The notes beneath the pieces were generated by a model. It was not told where the DNA came from and made no database searches. It worked only from the letters and a program-made list of their open reading frames with translations. DNA of 21,714 nucleotides. Source: an uncultured Clostridia bacterium. Lineage in GTDB: Bacteria > Bacillota > Clostridia > TANB77 > CAG-508. Made by a program: the position numbers and the translations under genes. This document shows, piece after piece, positions 1-7,228 of the stretch. Each line of letters starts with the position of its first letter. Position 1 is the stretch's first letter. The DNA is taken from assembly GCA_947631315.1 (NCBI GenBank), contig CANRLA010000015.1, positions 1 through 21,714 on the forward strand, read 5' to 3'.

Positions 1-452
1 GTTTCATAGTTTATTACAAATGCATTTTTCGCTGTTCCTAATCCTTCTATTTCTTTTCCTTTTTCTATATAGTACCATCCCGTTCCATATGTTTTATCAT
101 TACTTACTATTACGTTCCATGTACCACTATTTTCTAATCTTTTATCTAATAATTTTCTACCCAATTTTTCATTTTCATTTCCTGTGTATTCCCCTATTTT
201 ATAATTTGTAACTAACATACTTAATGCTTCTTTATCTGCTTCTGTTTGATATTTCTTGGTTGCTCCCTTCGTTTTACTAAATAACCCTCCATCTGATAAT
301 GCTATATTTAATGTTACTCCTGCCAAAATCAACAAGATTACTATTGTTACTACTAGAGCTATTAATGTAATTCCTTTCTCTTGTAATTTTTGTTTCTTAG
401 CTATCTTTTTAAACTTTAAGTTTTTATCTAATGCTTTTCTTTTTTCTCTCAT
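1..452 (-). CDS. Prepilin-like protein, paralogue 1 (partial, C-terminus off the window)
   Basis: The reading frame starts at an ATG at 452 and runs off the left edge, so only about 150 residues are visible. Residues 1-30 are basic and end in Lys-Gly, followed by ITLIALVVTIVILLILAGVT. That is the layout of a type IV prepilin N-terminus, with a cleavable Gly and a hydrophobic helix, but the usual Glu at +5 is Ala. The visible remainder closely matches the same part of the two downstream paralogues, including a shared segment ending FVINYE. By analogy the missing part should carry a LamG-like domain; that is inference. An inverted-repeat element (492-677) lies immediately upstream. Surface or secreted location is inferred from the prepilin signal. 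No pilin assembly genes are visible. Confidence 0.75.
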   Translation of the reverse strand, partial: MREKRKALDKNLKFKKIAKKQKLQEKGITLIALVVTIVILLILAGVTLNIALSDGGLFSKTKGATKKYQTEADKEALSMLVTNYKIGEYTGNENEKLGRKLLDKRLENSGTWNVIVSNDKTYGTGWYYIEKGKEIEGLGTAKNAFVINYE

Positions 453-491
453 TTGTGAATTTATCCTTTCTCTATTTTTTATGTTAATTTT

Positions 492-677
492 ATTAAGGAA
501 AAAACTTAATAAAAAAGGAATAAATCTTATAATCTGCTTATATTAAGCTTTTCATAAGATTTATTATTTTATTTTTTACAATTTTCTATTACTTTCTTTA
601 TTTTTATAATCTTGATTTTACCTAGTCGTTATGCTATATTTTTCTTATATTAATTTTTATTAAGTTTTTTCATTAAT
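492..677. repeat. Leader element A, bounded by 24-bp inverted repeats
   Basis: This is the first of three near-identical ~187-bp elements found just upstream of each prepilin-like gene. The left end (492-515) and the right end (654-677) are inverted copies matching at 23 of 24 bases, and the left end can itself fold into a 10-bp hairpin (488-497 with 505-514). Inside is a second inverted repeat, 519-530 with 554-565, a 12-bp stem with a 23-base loop. A TTGATT-17-TATATT promoter-like pair lies on the plus strand at 612-640, facing away from the prepilin gene. The rest of the 453-886 gap is AT-rich and I see nothing else in it. Possibilities are a conserved mRNA leader, a MITE-like element or part of the duplicated gene unit. 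Confidence 0.7.
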
Positions 678-886
678 AATATAAAAAATTATATTTTAAT
701 TGTAATGCAAGAAATATAATTAACTATTTGTATTATTTTATAAGATTCAGAAAAATTCTTAGTCTTAGTCTCAAATAAGAATCTTTTAATAAATAATAGT
801 TATATCAAAAAAATTAAATTTTACATACTTAGAATTATAAATATAATAACAATTAATAGATAGAAATTTAACAATAAGCAATTTTG

Positions 887-906
887 CAAGATTATAAATA
901 ATCTTG
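887..906. promoter_or_regulatory. Inverted repeat overlapping the -35 of the 31-aa peptide gene
   Basis: CAAGATTA and TAATCTTG are separated by four bases, giving a perfect 8-4-8 inverted repeat whose right arm enters the -35 box at 904. Placement fits an operator, although in an AT-rich intergenic region chance cannot be excluded. Confidence 0.4.
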
Positions 907-932
907 TAATCTTAATAATAAAATGTTATAAT
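904..932 (+). promoter_or_regulatory. Sigma-A-type promoter for the 31-aa peptide gene
   Basis: TTGTAA at 904-909 and a consensus TATAAT at 927-932 are spaced 17 bases apart. The start codon at 973 and a strong ribosome binding site follow at an appropriate distance. Confidence 0.65.
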
Positions 933-972
933 AGTTTTCGCATTTAAATATTAGCATAAAGGAGGAAATAGT

Positions 973-1068
973 GTGATTACAAATTTTTTTAAGCAGCATA
1001 CGCCAATTGTCGCCCTCGTAATACTTGTTTTAATTTTAGTCATACTTTTAAAATTTGCACAAGCTTAA
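973..1068 (+). CDS. 31-residue single-span membrane peptide
   Basis: A GTG start at 973 is preceded by AAAGGAGGA six to eight bases upstream, one of the best ribosome binding sites in the window. The product begins MITNFFKQHTP, then has one continuous hydrophobic stretch (about residues 12-26), and ends LKFAQA. It has its own 17-bp-spaced promoter and a long terminator hairpin directly after the stop, so it looks like a complete monocistronic unit. It lies between two copies of the prepilin unit on the opposite strand. Size and topology resemble type I toxin peptides or small regulatory membrane proteins, but I recognise no family and see no clear antisense RNA promoter. Function is unknown. 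Confidence 0.65.
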   Translation: MITNFFKQHTPIVALVILVLILVILLKFAQA

Positions 1069-1072
1069 AACA

Positions 1073-1126
1073 AAAAATCTCTTAAATAAACTAAAAATTT
1101 TTTCTTTAGTTATTTAAGAGATTTTT
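1073..1126. terminator. Bidirectional terminator hairpin
   Basis: Bases 1073-1095 pair with 1105-1126 in a 22-bp stem with one bulged A and a 9-base loop. A-rich and T-rich flanks make it usable from both sides. It closes the plus-strand peptide gene and faces the 3' end of the minus-strand prepilin paralogue 2. Confidence 0.8.
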
Positions 1127-1212
1127 ATAAATGTTTCAAGTAGATAGATTAAAATCACATGTTTGTTGCATAATAGAAAAGATTTCATTGAACGTGTATT
1201 TTTCTAATAACA

Positions 1213-2568
1213 TCATATTTCTTGTTCTAATAATTCATGATAGTTAGTCGCCTTCTCATAATTTGCATTAACTTCATCTTCATTCAATGCTTTACTATAC
1301 AATCTTAAACTATATGCTTTCATTTTCGAGTAGTGCCACCATCCACCTTCTCCCATCGATGAACGACCTATACAAAAGTAGTTTAGTTCATTTAAAGACG
1401 TTTCAACAAAACTGTTCCAATTCTTCTCATTATAGCCACCTTCACATAATTTACTTCCATTAACATACACGTTTTGTTTAAAAAATTTATCCTCTTTACC
1501 CTCTATATCGTAACTATCAGAAGTATCCAATGTTATAGTAATATAAATCTCATTCGAAAGCATTTCATCGCTCAAAGGATAAGTGATATTCCACGGATAT
1601 CCAACTTCACTGTAATCAGAAGTTCCATCTCCGCTCCCTGCATTCCACTTAATTTTATCAAACTCAATACCAAATCTGAACTTGGCTTGTTCATTATCAA
1701 CTCCACTCCAATAGCAAAATAAACCACCATAGTTCGAGTCTCTTTTCTCTTGCCCCATCCAAGACTTCCCTTTATTCCACGTACCATAAAATTCAAATGT
1801 AAAACCATTATTTGCTAAAGCTTCTTTCTGCTCTTGACTGTCATACTTCACTTTTATATAGTCATCAACTCCATCAAAATTAAATGATGTATTCGTCAAT
1901 CCACTATTATCATTATCTCCATCAAAATCAAAGCCTACTAGTTCCACTCCATCTCCGAATTGTTTTTGCAATGACTCTTTATCATTTTTTACACCTTTAT
2001 CTATTATCGATGAATCTACATTTATTATTAAATCTTCTTTTACCGCTAACATATCTCCTGCTGATAATGATACATAGTTATTATCTTCTAATTCTACTAC
2101 TTCTCCTGTTTCATAGTTTATTACAAATGCATTTTTCGCTGTTCCTAATCCTTCTATTTCTTTTCCTTTTTCTATATAATACCAGCCTGTTCCATAAGTT
2201 TTATCATTACTTACTATTACGTTCCATGTACTACTATTCTCTAATCTTTTATCTAATAATTCTTTACCTAATTTAGGACTTCCTTCCTCTGTATTTTTTC
2301 CTAATTTGTAAGACATAATTGACATTTCTAACGCTTCTCTATCTGCTTCTGTTTGATATTTCTTTGCTGCTTCCTTTGTTTTACTAAATAGCCCTCCATC
2401 TGATAATGCTATATTTAATGTTACCCCTGCCAAAATCAACAAGATTACTATTGTTACTACTAGAGCTATTAATGTAATTCCTTTTTCTTGTAATTTTTGT
2501 TTCTTAGCTATCTTTTTAAAATTTAAGCTTTCTTCTTTTTTATCTAATACCCTTATTTTTTCCTTCAT
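1213..2568 (-). CDS. Prepilin-like LamG-domain protein, paralogue 2
   Basis: The 451-residue protein has a basic N-terminus to about residue 30. Lys-Gly and a hydrophobic helix (ITLIALVVTIVILLILAGVT) follow, as in type IV prepilins and pseudopilins, but with Ala in place of the usual Glu at +5. Residues about 60-180 are a linker-like region shared with the other paralogues. From about residue 225 (FNFDGVDDYIKV) to the end is a concanavalin A-like/LamG-type domain, judged from that opening motif, Trp/Gly-rich strands and a late LRLYSKALNEDEV segment. LamG domains commonly bind glycans or matrix, so a surface adhesive role is inferred. The gene is the middle copy of a tandem array and its 3' flank matches that of paralogue 3, so the whole unit was duplicated. 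No LPXTG-like sorting signal is present. Confidence 0.85.
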   Translation of the reverse strand: MKEKIRVLDKKEESLNFKKIAKKQKLQEKGITLIALVVTIVILLILAGVTLNIALSDGGLFSKTKEAAKKYQTEADREALEMSIMSYKLGKNTEEGSPKLGKELLDKRLENSSTWNVIVSNDKTYGTGWYYIEKGKEIEGLGTAKNAFVINYETGEVVELEDNNYVSLSAGDMLAVKEDLIINVDSSIIDKGVKNDKESLQKQFGDGVELVGFDFDGDNDNSGLTNTSFNFDGVDDYIKVKYDSQEQKEALANNGFTFEFYGTWNKGKSWMGQEKRDSNYGGLFCYWSGVDNEQAKFRFGIEFDKIKWNAGSGDGTSDYSEVGYPWNITYPLSDEMLSNEIYITITLDTSDSYDIEGKEDKFFKQNVYVNGSKLCEGGYNEKNWNSFVETSLNELNYFCIGRSSMGEGGWWHYSKMKAYSLRLYSKALNEDEVNANYEKATNYHELLEQEI

Positions 2569-2607
2569 TTGTATATTTTCCTCGCTTTCTATTTTATGTT
2601 AATTTTT

Positions 2608-2794
2608 ATTAAGGAAAAAACTTAATAAAAAAAGAATAAATCTTATAATCTGCTTATATCAAGCCTTTCCATAAAGATTTATTCTTTTATTTTTTACAAT
2701 TTTCTAATACTTTTATATTTTTATAATCTTGATTTTACCTACTCGTTATGCTATATTTTTCATATAGTAATTTTTATTAAGTTTTTTCATTAAT
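2608..2794. repeat. Leader element B, bounded by 24-bp inverted repeats
   Basis: This is the second copy of the element upstream of a prepilin-like gene. Terminal inverted repeats lie at 2608-2631 and 2771-2794. An internal hairpin around GAATAAATCTT and AAGATTTATTC keeps its stem while the loop sequence has diverged from copies A and C. The plus-strand TTGATT-17-TATATT pair is also kept. The right end lies about 70 bases from the stop codon of paralogue 3. Confidence 0.75.
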
Positions 2795-2862
2795 AATATG
2801 AAAATTATAATTCCAAAATATATATTCATTGAACGTGTATTTTTCTAATAACATCATATTTC

Positions 2863-4194
2863 TTATTCTAATAATTCATGATATTTAGTTGCCTTCTCAT
2901 AATTCGCATTAACTTCAGCTTCATCCAATGCTTTACTATATAATCTTAAACTATATGCATTAATCTTAGAGTAGTGCCACCATACGTCTCCTCCCATCGA
3001 TGATCGACCGATACAAAAATACTTTAATGCATTTAAGTCCTCTTCAACGAATTTAATCCAATTCTTTTCATTATAGTCACCCTCATGTAATTTATTTCCA
3101 TTAACATACACTCTCTGCTTATAAAATCTACCTTCTTTACCTGCCACTTCGTAACTATTAGAAGTATCCAATGTTACAGTAATATAAATCTCTCCCGACA
3201 GCAACTCTTCACTTAAAGGATACCAAATATTCCACGGATTATTAGGCTCGCAGTAGTCAGAAGTCCCATCTCCGCTACCAGCATTCCATTTCATATTATT
3301 ACTCTCAATACCAAACCTCAACATAGCTTGACTCTCCTCAATGCCATTCCAATAGCAAAACAAACCACCATACTCCGTTTCTCTTTTTTCTTGATTCTTC
3401 CAAGACTGTCCATTTTTCCAAGTACCATAAAATTCAAATGTAAAGCCATTTTGAGCTAAAGCATCCTTCTGTTCTTGACTATCATATTGTACTTTTATAT
3501 AGTCATTAATTCCATCAAAGTTAAATGATGTATTCGTTAATCCACTATCTGTAGTATAATCAAAGTTTACTAACTCAACATTTTTTCCTAATTGACCTTT
3601 TAATGTTTCTTCAGAGTTTTCTACACCTTTATCTATTATCGATGAATCTACATTTATTATTAAATCTTCTTTTACTGCTAACATATCTCCTGCTGATAAT
3701 AATATATAATTATCATCTTCTAATTGTACGACTTCTCCGGTTTCATAGTTTATTACAAATGCATTTTTCGCTGTTCCTAATCCTTCTATTTCTTTTCCTT
3801 TTTCTATATAGTACCAGCCTGTCCCATAAGTTTTATCATTACTTACTATTATGTTCCATGTACTATCCAAACTTTTATCTAATAATTCTTTACCTAATTT
3901 AGAGCTCCCTTCCTCTGTATTTTCTCCTAGCTTATAAGACATAATTGACATTTCTAATGCTTCTCTATCCGCTTCTGTTTGATATTTCTTTGCTGCTTCC
4001 TTTGTTTTACTAAATAACCCTCCATCTGATAATGCTATATTTAATGTTACCCCTGCCAAAATCAACAAGATTACTATTGTTACTACAAGCGCTATTAATG
4101 TAATTCCTCGTTCTTGCAACTTTTGTTTTTTGGCTATCTTTTCAAACTTTAGATTTTCACTTTTTTCATCTAGTGTTTTTCTTTTTTCTCTCAT
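2863..4194 (-). CDS. Prepilin-like LamG-domain protein, paralogue 3
   Basis: The 443-residue protein has the same architecture as paralogue 2: a basic N-terminus, Lys-Gly, a prepilin-like hydrophobic helix with Ala at +5, a conserved middle, and a C-terminal LamG-like domain opening with FNFDGINDYIKV near residue 225. The N-terminal 180 residues are almost the same in all three copies, while the LamG part has more substitutions (for example around the acidic and aromatic surface loops). That pattern fits either diversification of the binding domain or gene conversion at the 5' end. A GCGAGGGA-like ribosome binding site precedes the ATG. There is no obvious terminator before the next unit, so read-through into paralogue 2 is possible. 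Confidence 0.85.
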   Translation of the reverse strand: MREKRKTLDEKSENLKFEKIAKKQKLQERGITLIALVVTIVILLILAGVTLNIALSDGGLFSKTKEAAKKYQTEADREALEMSIMSYKLGENTEEGSSKLGKELLDKSLDSTWNIIVSNDKTYGTGWYYIEKGKEIEGLGTAKNAFVINYETGEVVQLEDDNYILLSAGDMLAVKEDLIINVDSSIIDKGVENSEETLKGQLGKNVELVNFDYTTDSGLTNTSFNFDGINDYIKVQYDSQEQKDALAQNGFTFEFYGTWKNGQSWKNQEKRETEYGGLFCYWNGIEESQAMLRFGIESNNMKWNAGSGDGTSDYCEPNNPWNIWYPLSEELLSGEIYITVTLDTSNSYEVAGKEGRFYKQRVYVNGNKLHEGDYNEKNWIKFVEEDLNALKYFCIGRSSMGGDVWWHYSKINAYSLRLYSKALDEAEVNANYEKATKYHELLE

Positions 4195-4233
4195 TTGTAT
4201 ATTTCCCTCGCTTTCTATTTTATGTTAATTTTT

Positions 4234-4420
4234 ATTAAGGAAAAAACTTAATAAAAAAAGAATAAATCTTATATCCAGCTCGTATTAAGCTTTTTCTAAG
4301 ATTTATTCTTTTCATTTTTTATTGTTTTGTTACTTATTTTTAATTGTTATAATCTTGATTTTAACTAGTCGTTATGCTATATTTTTCATATAATAATTTT
4401 TATTAAGTTTTTTCATTAAT
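4234..4420. repeat. Leader element C, bounded by 24-bp inverted repeats
   Basis: This is the third copy of the element. Terminal inverted repeats lie at 4234-4257 and 4397-4420, and an internal hairpin forms between GAATAAATCTTA and TAAGATTTATTC. Its spacing and length (187 bp) match copy B. It lies 39 bases upstream of the paralogue 3 start codon. Confidence 0.75.
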
Positions 4421-4514
4421 AATATAAAAAATTTATATTTTTATTATAATTTTAAGATGATATTAAAAGATATACTCTCCTTGTTAAACTTTTTTGTCTA
4501 ACAAGGAGTTTTTT
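4355..4514 (+). ncRNA. Candidate small RNA from leader element C
   Basis: On the plus strand TTGATT at 4355-4360 and TATATT at 4378-4383 are 17 bases apart, and a textbook intrinsic terminator ends at about 4514. A transcript starting near 4390 would be about 125 nt and contains no open reading frame of note. It would start in the right terminal repeat of the element and run away from the prepilin gene. This is inference from promoter and terminator alone; the promoter similarity could be accidental in AT-rich DNA. Confidence 0.25.
4477..4514 (+). terminator. Intrinsic terminator, plus strand
   Basis: CTCCTTGTTA (4477-4486) pairs with TAACAAGGAG (4499-4508) across a 12-base loop and is followed by six T residues on the plus strand. 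On the minus strand the T-run after the stem is poor, so it only weakly serves the gene at 4538-5086. No plus-strand gene precedes it. Confidence 0.65.
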
Positions 4515-4537
4515 CATTGTTTTGATACTATTATTTT

Positions 4538-5086
4538 TTATCTTCCACGAAGACATCTTAAATATTGTCTTTGACAGCAACATACTCTACAAGCATTTGT
4601 ATTGGGGCAACATCCATTATTTTCTCCATTATTATTACCACTATTATTATTTCCATTATTATTATTTCCGCTGTTATTGTTTCCGTTATTATTGTTGCCA
4701 CTGTTATTATTTCCATTATTGTTATTGCCGCTATTATTGTTTCCCGAATTATTATTTCCACTATTGTTATTTCCATTATTATTATTTCCTGAATTATTAT
4801 TTGATCCATTATTATTACCATTGTTATTATTGTTATCTAAATCATTTAATCTATCAAGTATGTTTTGTATGGTTCTAAATATAAGTGCTGTTAAGAGTGC
4901 TAGAATAGCATAAGCTATTGCATATATTAAAAATTCTTCATCAAATACTGTAAAAGATAATATTAGAAATATTGCAAATACTATAGCTGATACTAATAAA
5001 GGGCTATTAAATATTCTTTGTAGAGCTATTGAAAATATTATTGTTGCAAGTGGAAATACAAAAAATAGTAAGATTGGATCTATCAT
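4538..5086 (-). CDS. Small membrane protein with Asn/Gly repeat tail and Cys-rich end
   Basis: The 182-residue protein has three hydrophobic segments in its first ~72 residues (starting MIDPILLFFVFPLATIIFS), resembling short DUF2651-type membrane proteins of Firmicutes; that resemblance is from memory and tentative. Residues about 84-157 are a low-complexity tract of NNNSGNNNNG-type repeats encoded by AAT/AAC triplets. The last ~25 residues contain Cys-Cys, Cys and Cys-Cys-Cys clusters among Arg residues. A GGGGG-containing ribosome binding site precedes the ATG, and a promoter is visible upstream. The triplet tract is likely to vary in length by slippage. Function is unknown; the Cys-rich tail could bind metal or form disulphides, which is speculation. 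Confidence 0.75.
   Translation of the reverse strand: MIDPILLFFVFPLATIIFSIALQRIFNSPLLVSAIVFAIFLILSFTVFDEEFLIYAIAYAILALLTALIFRTIQNILDRLNDLDNNNNNGNNNGSNNNSGNNNNGNNNSGNNNSGNNNSGNNNNGNNNSGNNNNGNNNSGNNNNGNNNSGNNNGENNGCCPNTNACRVCCCQRQYLRCLRGR
4617..4836. repeat. Imperfect triplet-repeat tract
   Basis: About 220 bp of ATT/GTT/CCA-type triplets on the plus strand (AAT/AAC with GGA or AGC on the coding strand) encode the Asn-rich linker of the overlapping membrane protein. Open frames on the other strand here are by-products of this low complexity. Confidence 0.85.
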
Positions 5087-5104
5087 ATATTTTCCCCCTA
5101 CTTT

Positions 5105-5134
5105 ATTATATTAACCAACTTACTATTTTGTTAA
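5105..5134 (-). promoter_or_regulatory. Promoter of the Asn-rich membrane protein gene
   Basis: On the minus strand TTAACA (5134-5129) and consensus TATAAT (5110-5105) are separated by 18 bases, about 20 bases upstream of the start codon. Confidence 0.5.
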
Positions 5135-5194
5135 AATTATGTAAATTTCTATGAAAAAATTGCTCTATTTATTAATCATATATTTGATACTTTA

Positions 5195-5939
5195 TTATAT
5201 ATCTTGATATTCTACATTTACCAAGCACAAGCCTGTTGGTGGCAAAGTCTTGCCTGCTTTTAATCTATCTTTTGCTTCTAAAATTTCTTTTACTTTTGTC
5301 GGTTCTATTTTTCCTTCTCCAACCTCAACTAAAGTTCCTGCAATTATTCTTACCATATTGTATAAAAAACCATTTCCTGTAAGTGCTATTGTTATTATAT
5401 CTCCTTGTCTTTCTACTTTTGCATCGTAAATAGTTCTAACACTATTTTTACTGCTTGTTCCACTTGCTTTAAATGATTTAAAATCATGTTCTCCAATTAA
5501 AAATTTTACTGCTTCATTCATTTTAATTTCATCTAATTTTATAGGATAATGATACTGCATATTTCTATAAATTGCTGTCCCTTGTTCTGAATTATTTATT
5601 GTATATTCATAAGTTTTTTTCTTGCAATTATATCTACTATGAAATCTTTCAGGAACTTCTTCAGCACTTTTTATTCTTATAGATTTTTTCAGTTGAGAGT
5701 TTAGGGCTATTGGAATTTTTTCTATGGGAAATTCCTTTTCTATTTTAAAATTTGCTACTTGACAAGTGGCGTTTACTCCTGCATCAGTTCTTCCTGAACC
5801 TATTAGTTCAACTTTTTCTCCAGTAATAATTTCTATTGCTCTTTCTATTTCACCTTGTATATTTAATTTGTTAGGCTGCTTTTGCCATCCGATTAAATTC
5901 TTTTCCATCATATTCTATTGTTAATTTAATGTTTCTCAT
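5195..5939 (-). CDS. truA: tRNA pseudouridine synthase A, requires +1 frameshift at CGG codon 17
   Basis: TruA converts uridines 38-40 of the tRNA anticodon arm to pseudouridine. The true start is the ATG at 5939, preceded by AAGGAAG. The first frame gives MRNIKLTIEYDGKEFN, a standard TruA N-terminus, then meets CGG at 5891-5889 and stops six codons later. Skipping the C continues as GWQKQPNKLNIQGEIERAI and the rest of the enzyme, recreating the family motif D-G-x-x-F-x-G-W-Q. The catalytic Asp is in GRTDAGV (residue ~52). The joined product is 247 residues, normal for the family. An internal ATG at 5911 in the second frame would lack the first strand and has no suitable ribosome binding site. 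The gene follows cdaA in the same operon. Either the frameshift is decoded in vivo, or the sequence has an error, or this is a recent lesion. Confidence 0.9.
5889..5891 (-). other. +1 frameshift site at in-frame CGG (truA)
   Basis: The context is TTT AAT CGG ATG in the incoming frame. Omitting the C gives AAT GGA TGG, that is Asn-Gly-Trp of the conserved TruA motif. Confidence 0.75.
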
Positions 5940-5960
5940 ATTTCTTCCTTAACCTATTAA

Positions 5961-5992
5961 TATAGCGGTGATTTAAAAAATCTCCCGCTATA
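5961..5992 (-). other. Hairpin between cdaA and truA
   Basis: TATAGCGG and CCGCTATA form an 8-bp stem with a 16-base loop, just after the cdaA stop and about 20 bases before the truA start. It lacks a T-run on the minus strand, so it is not a typical terminator. It could be an mRNA processing or partial attenuation site. Confidence 0.5.
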
Positions 5993-5999
5993 GTTAAAT

Positions 6000-6983
6000 T
6001 TATTTTTTTTCTTTTTTTGTTTCTTTATTAGTTTTACTCTTTGTTTTTTCCTTCTTATTTTCCTTTTTTAAATTTTTATATTCTATTATCCTCGATTTTT
6101 TATTTTTTATATTTCCTTTAATTGCAGAAAATCTATCTTTTTTATCCTCAGGTCCATATTTTGCAATTATAAGATTCTTAATTAGTATTCTTTTTAAAGC
6201 ATCCTCTTCTACATCTACTATTAAGGTCCCATCTTTTGCTATAGATACCTTTCCTGTTTCTTCTGATACAACTACTGCTATTGCATCTGATTCTTTTGAA
6301 ATCCCAATAGCTGCTCTATGCCTTGTTCCAAGTCCTCTTACCATATCTTTATCATCAGTTAGTGGTAAAATACATGCAGCAGAAGATATTTTATTATTTG
6401 CTATAATTACCGCTCCATCGTGAAGTGGCGTTTTGGGTACAAATATGTTTGCTATAAGTTGTGGCGATATTTCTGAGTTTATTTCTACTCCTGTTTCTAT
6501 TATGTCCTGAAGCTTTATATCTCGCTCAAAAACAATCAATGCTCCTGTTTTAGTTTTTGCCATTTCTTGAACTGCAATTACAACCTTATATATATCTTCT
6601 TTAGTTTTATCCCTTAAACTTTTATCTATTCCAAACATTTTAGTAAACGTACTAGATCCTAATTGTTCTAATGCTCTTCTTAGTTCTGGTTGGAAAATTA
6701 AGAGCAGGGCTATTACTCCATAAGTCATAAATGATGTTAATATAAAATTTAAAATTCTTAGCTTAAATATATTGCTTAATACGGTTATTATTACTAGAAA
6801 TAAAATTCCCTTTAAAAGTTGCAAAGCTCTTGATTTTTTAGTTAATTTTATAAATCCATATATTAAAAATGCAACTACTATTACATCTATTATTGCTGTT
6901 ATTATCTGCCAAGGATACGTCTTTAGTTCATTAATGTATGCTGGAAAATCAATTTGCATTTGTTCATTTACTTTCTCAAACAT
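6000..6983 (-). CDS. cdaA: Diadenylate cyclase CdaA (c-di-AMP synthase)
   Basis: The enzyme condenses two ATP into c-di-AMP at the membrane, a second messenger for potassium/osmolyte and cell-wall homeostasis in Gram-positive bacteria. The 327-residue protein has three hydrophobic helices within residues 25-98 and then a DAC domain. The signature DGA (189-191, in PLHDGAVIIA) and RHRAA (221-225, in GTRHRAAIGIS) motifs are intact. A Lys/Glu-rich tail of about 40 residues follows the domain and is longer than usual. In most Firmicutes cdaA is followed by cdaR and glmM; here it is followed by truA and preceded 32 bases upstream by a 60-residue membrane protein. The NrnA-type phosphoesterase elsewhere in the window could remove the breakdown product pApA. 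Confidence 0.95.
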   Translation of the reverse strand: MFEKVNEQMQIDFPAYINELKTYPWQIITAIIDVIVVAFLIYGFIKLTKKSRALQLLKGILFLVIITVLSNIFKLRILNFILTSFMTYGVIALLLIFQPELRRALEQLGSSTFTKMFGIDKSLRDKTKEDIYKVVIAVQEMAKTKTGALIVFERDIKLQDIIETGVEINSEISPQLIANIFVPKTPLHDGAVIIANNKISSAACILPLTDDKDMVRGLGTRHRAAIGISKESDAIAVVVSEETGKVSIAKDGTLIVDVEEDALKRILIKNLIIAKYGPEDKKDRFSAIKGNIKNKKSRIIEYKNLKKENKKEKTKSKTNKETKKEKK

Positions 6984-7015
6984 TACTTTGTCCTTTCGTT
7001 TTTATATAATTAATT

Positions 7016-7198
7016 CTATATTGCTCCTTTTAAGCTAAATATTAGATAAAACAACGCTGTTCCGCCTGCTGCAACTACCATCATTATTACTAATAAAAGT
7101 GCAATAATTCTGACAGCTCCTCTAGCTGGATCGAAGTGCTTTTTTTGTTTTACTTCATTTTGTGTAGTTTTATTTTCTATTTTTTCTTTTCTTTTCAT
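7016..7198 (-). CDS. 60-residue single-span membrane protein upstream of cdaA
   Basis: The first 30 residues are highly charged and Lys-rich (MKRKEKIENKTTQNEVKQKK). One transmembrane segment follows (about residues 31-56, IIALLLVIMMVVAAGGTALF), with only four residues after it. Topology with a basic cytoplasmic tail is therefore likely. It is the first gene after a clear promoter and lies 32 bases before cdaA, so it is co-transcribed with cdaA. I do not recognise the family. Because CdaA is membrane bound and its usual regulator CdaR is absent here, a role as partner or regulator is possible, but that rests on position only. Confidence 0.75.
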   Translation of the reverse strand: MKRKEKIENKTTQNEVKQKKHFDPARGAVRIIALLLVIMMVVAAGGTALFYLIFSLKGAI

Positions 7199-7228
7199 TC
7201 TATTTCTCGCTTTCTTTTGGTTTTATGT

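Noticed and set aside
1884..2276. Plus-strand open frames inside the prepilin genes, repeated in each copy
   Set aside because: They are antisense to conserved coding sequence, with Leu/Ile-rich translations and no ribosome binding sites.
492..4420. Leader elements as a CRISPR array or known riboswitch
   Set aside because: The copies are 1.6-2.1 kb apart, not short regularly spaced repeats, and I recognise no riboswitch core in them.
4522..4913. Several open frames on both strands across the triplet-repeat tract
   Set aside because: A low-complexity tract of AAT-type triplets is open in many frames. Only the minus-strand frame from 5086 has a start, ribosome binding site, promoter and non-repeat ends.
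5195..5911. truA starting at the internal ATG at 5911 as a simple uninterrupted gene
   Set aside because: It lacks the conserved first strand, has no good ribosome binding site, and the correct N-terminus is present in the adjacent frame from 5939.
5961..5992. Hairpin between cdaA and truA as an intrinsic terminator
   Set aside because: There is no T-run after the stem on the minus strand and truA follows within about 20 bases, so it is listed only as a hairpin.
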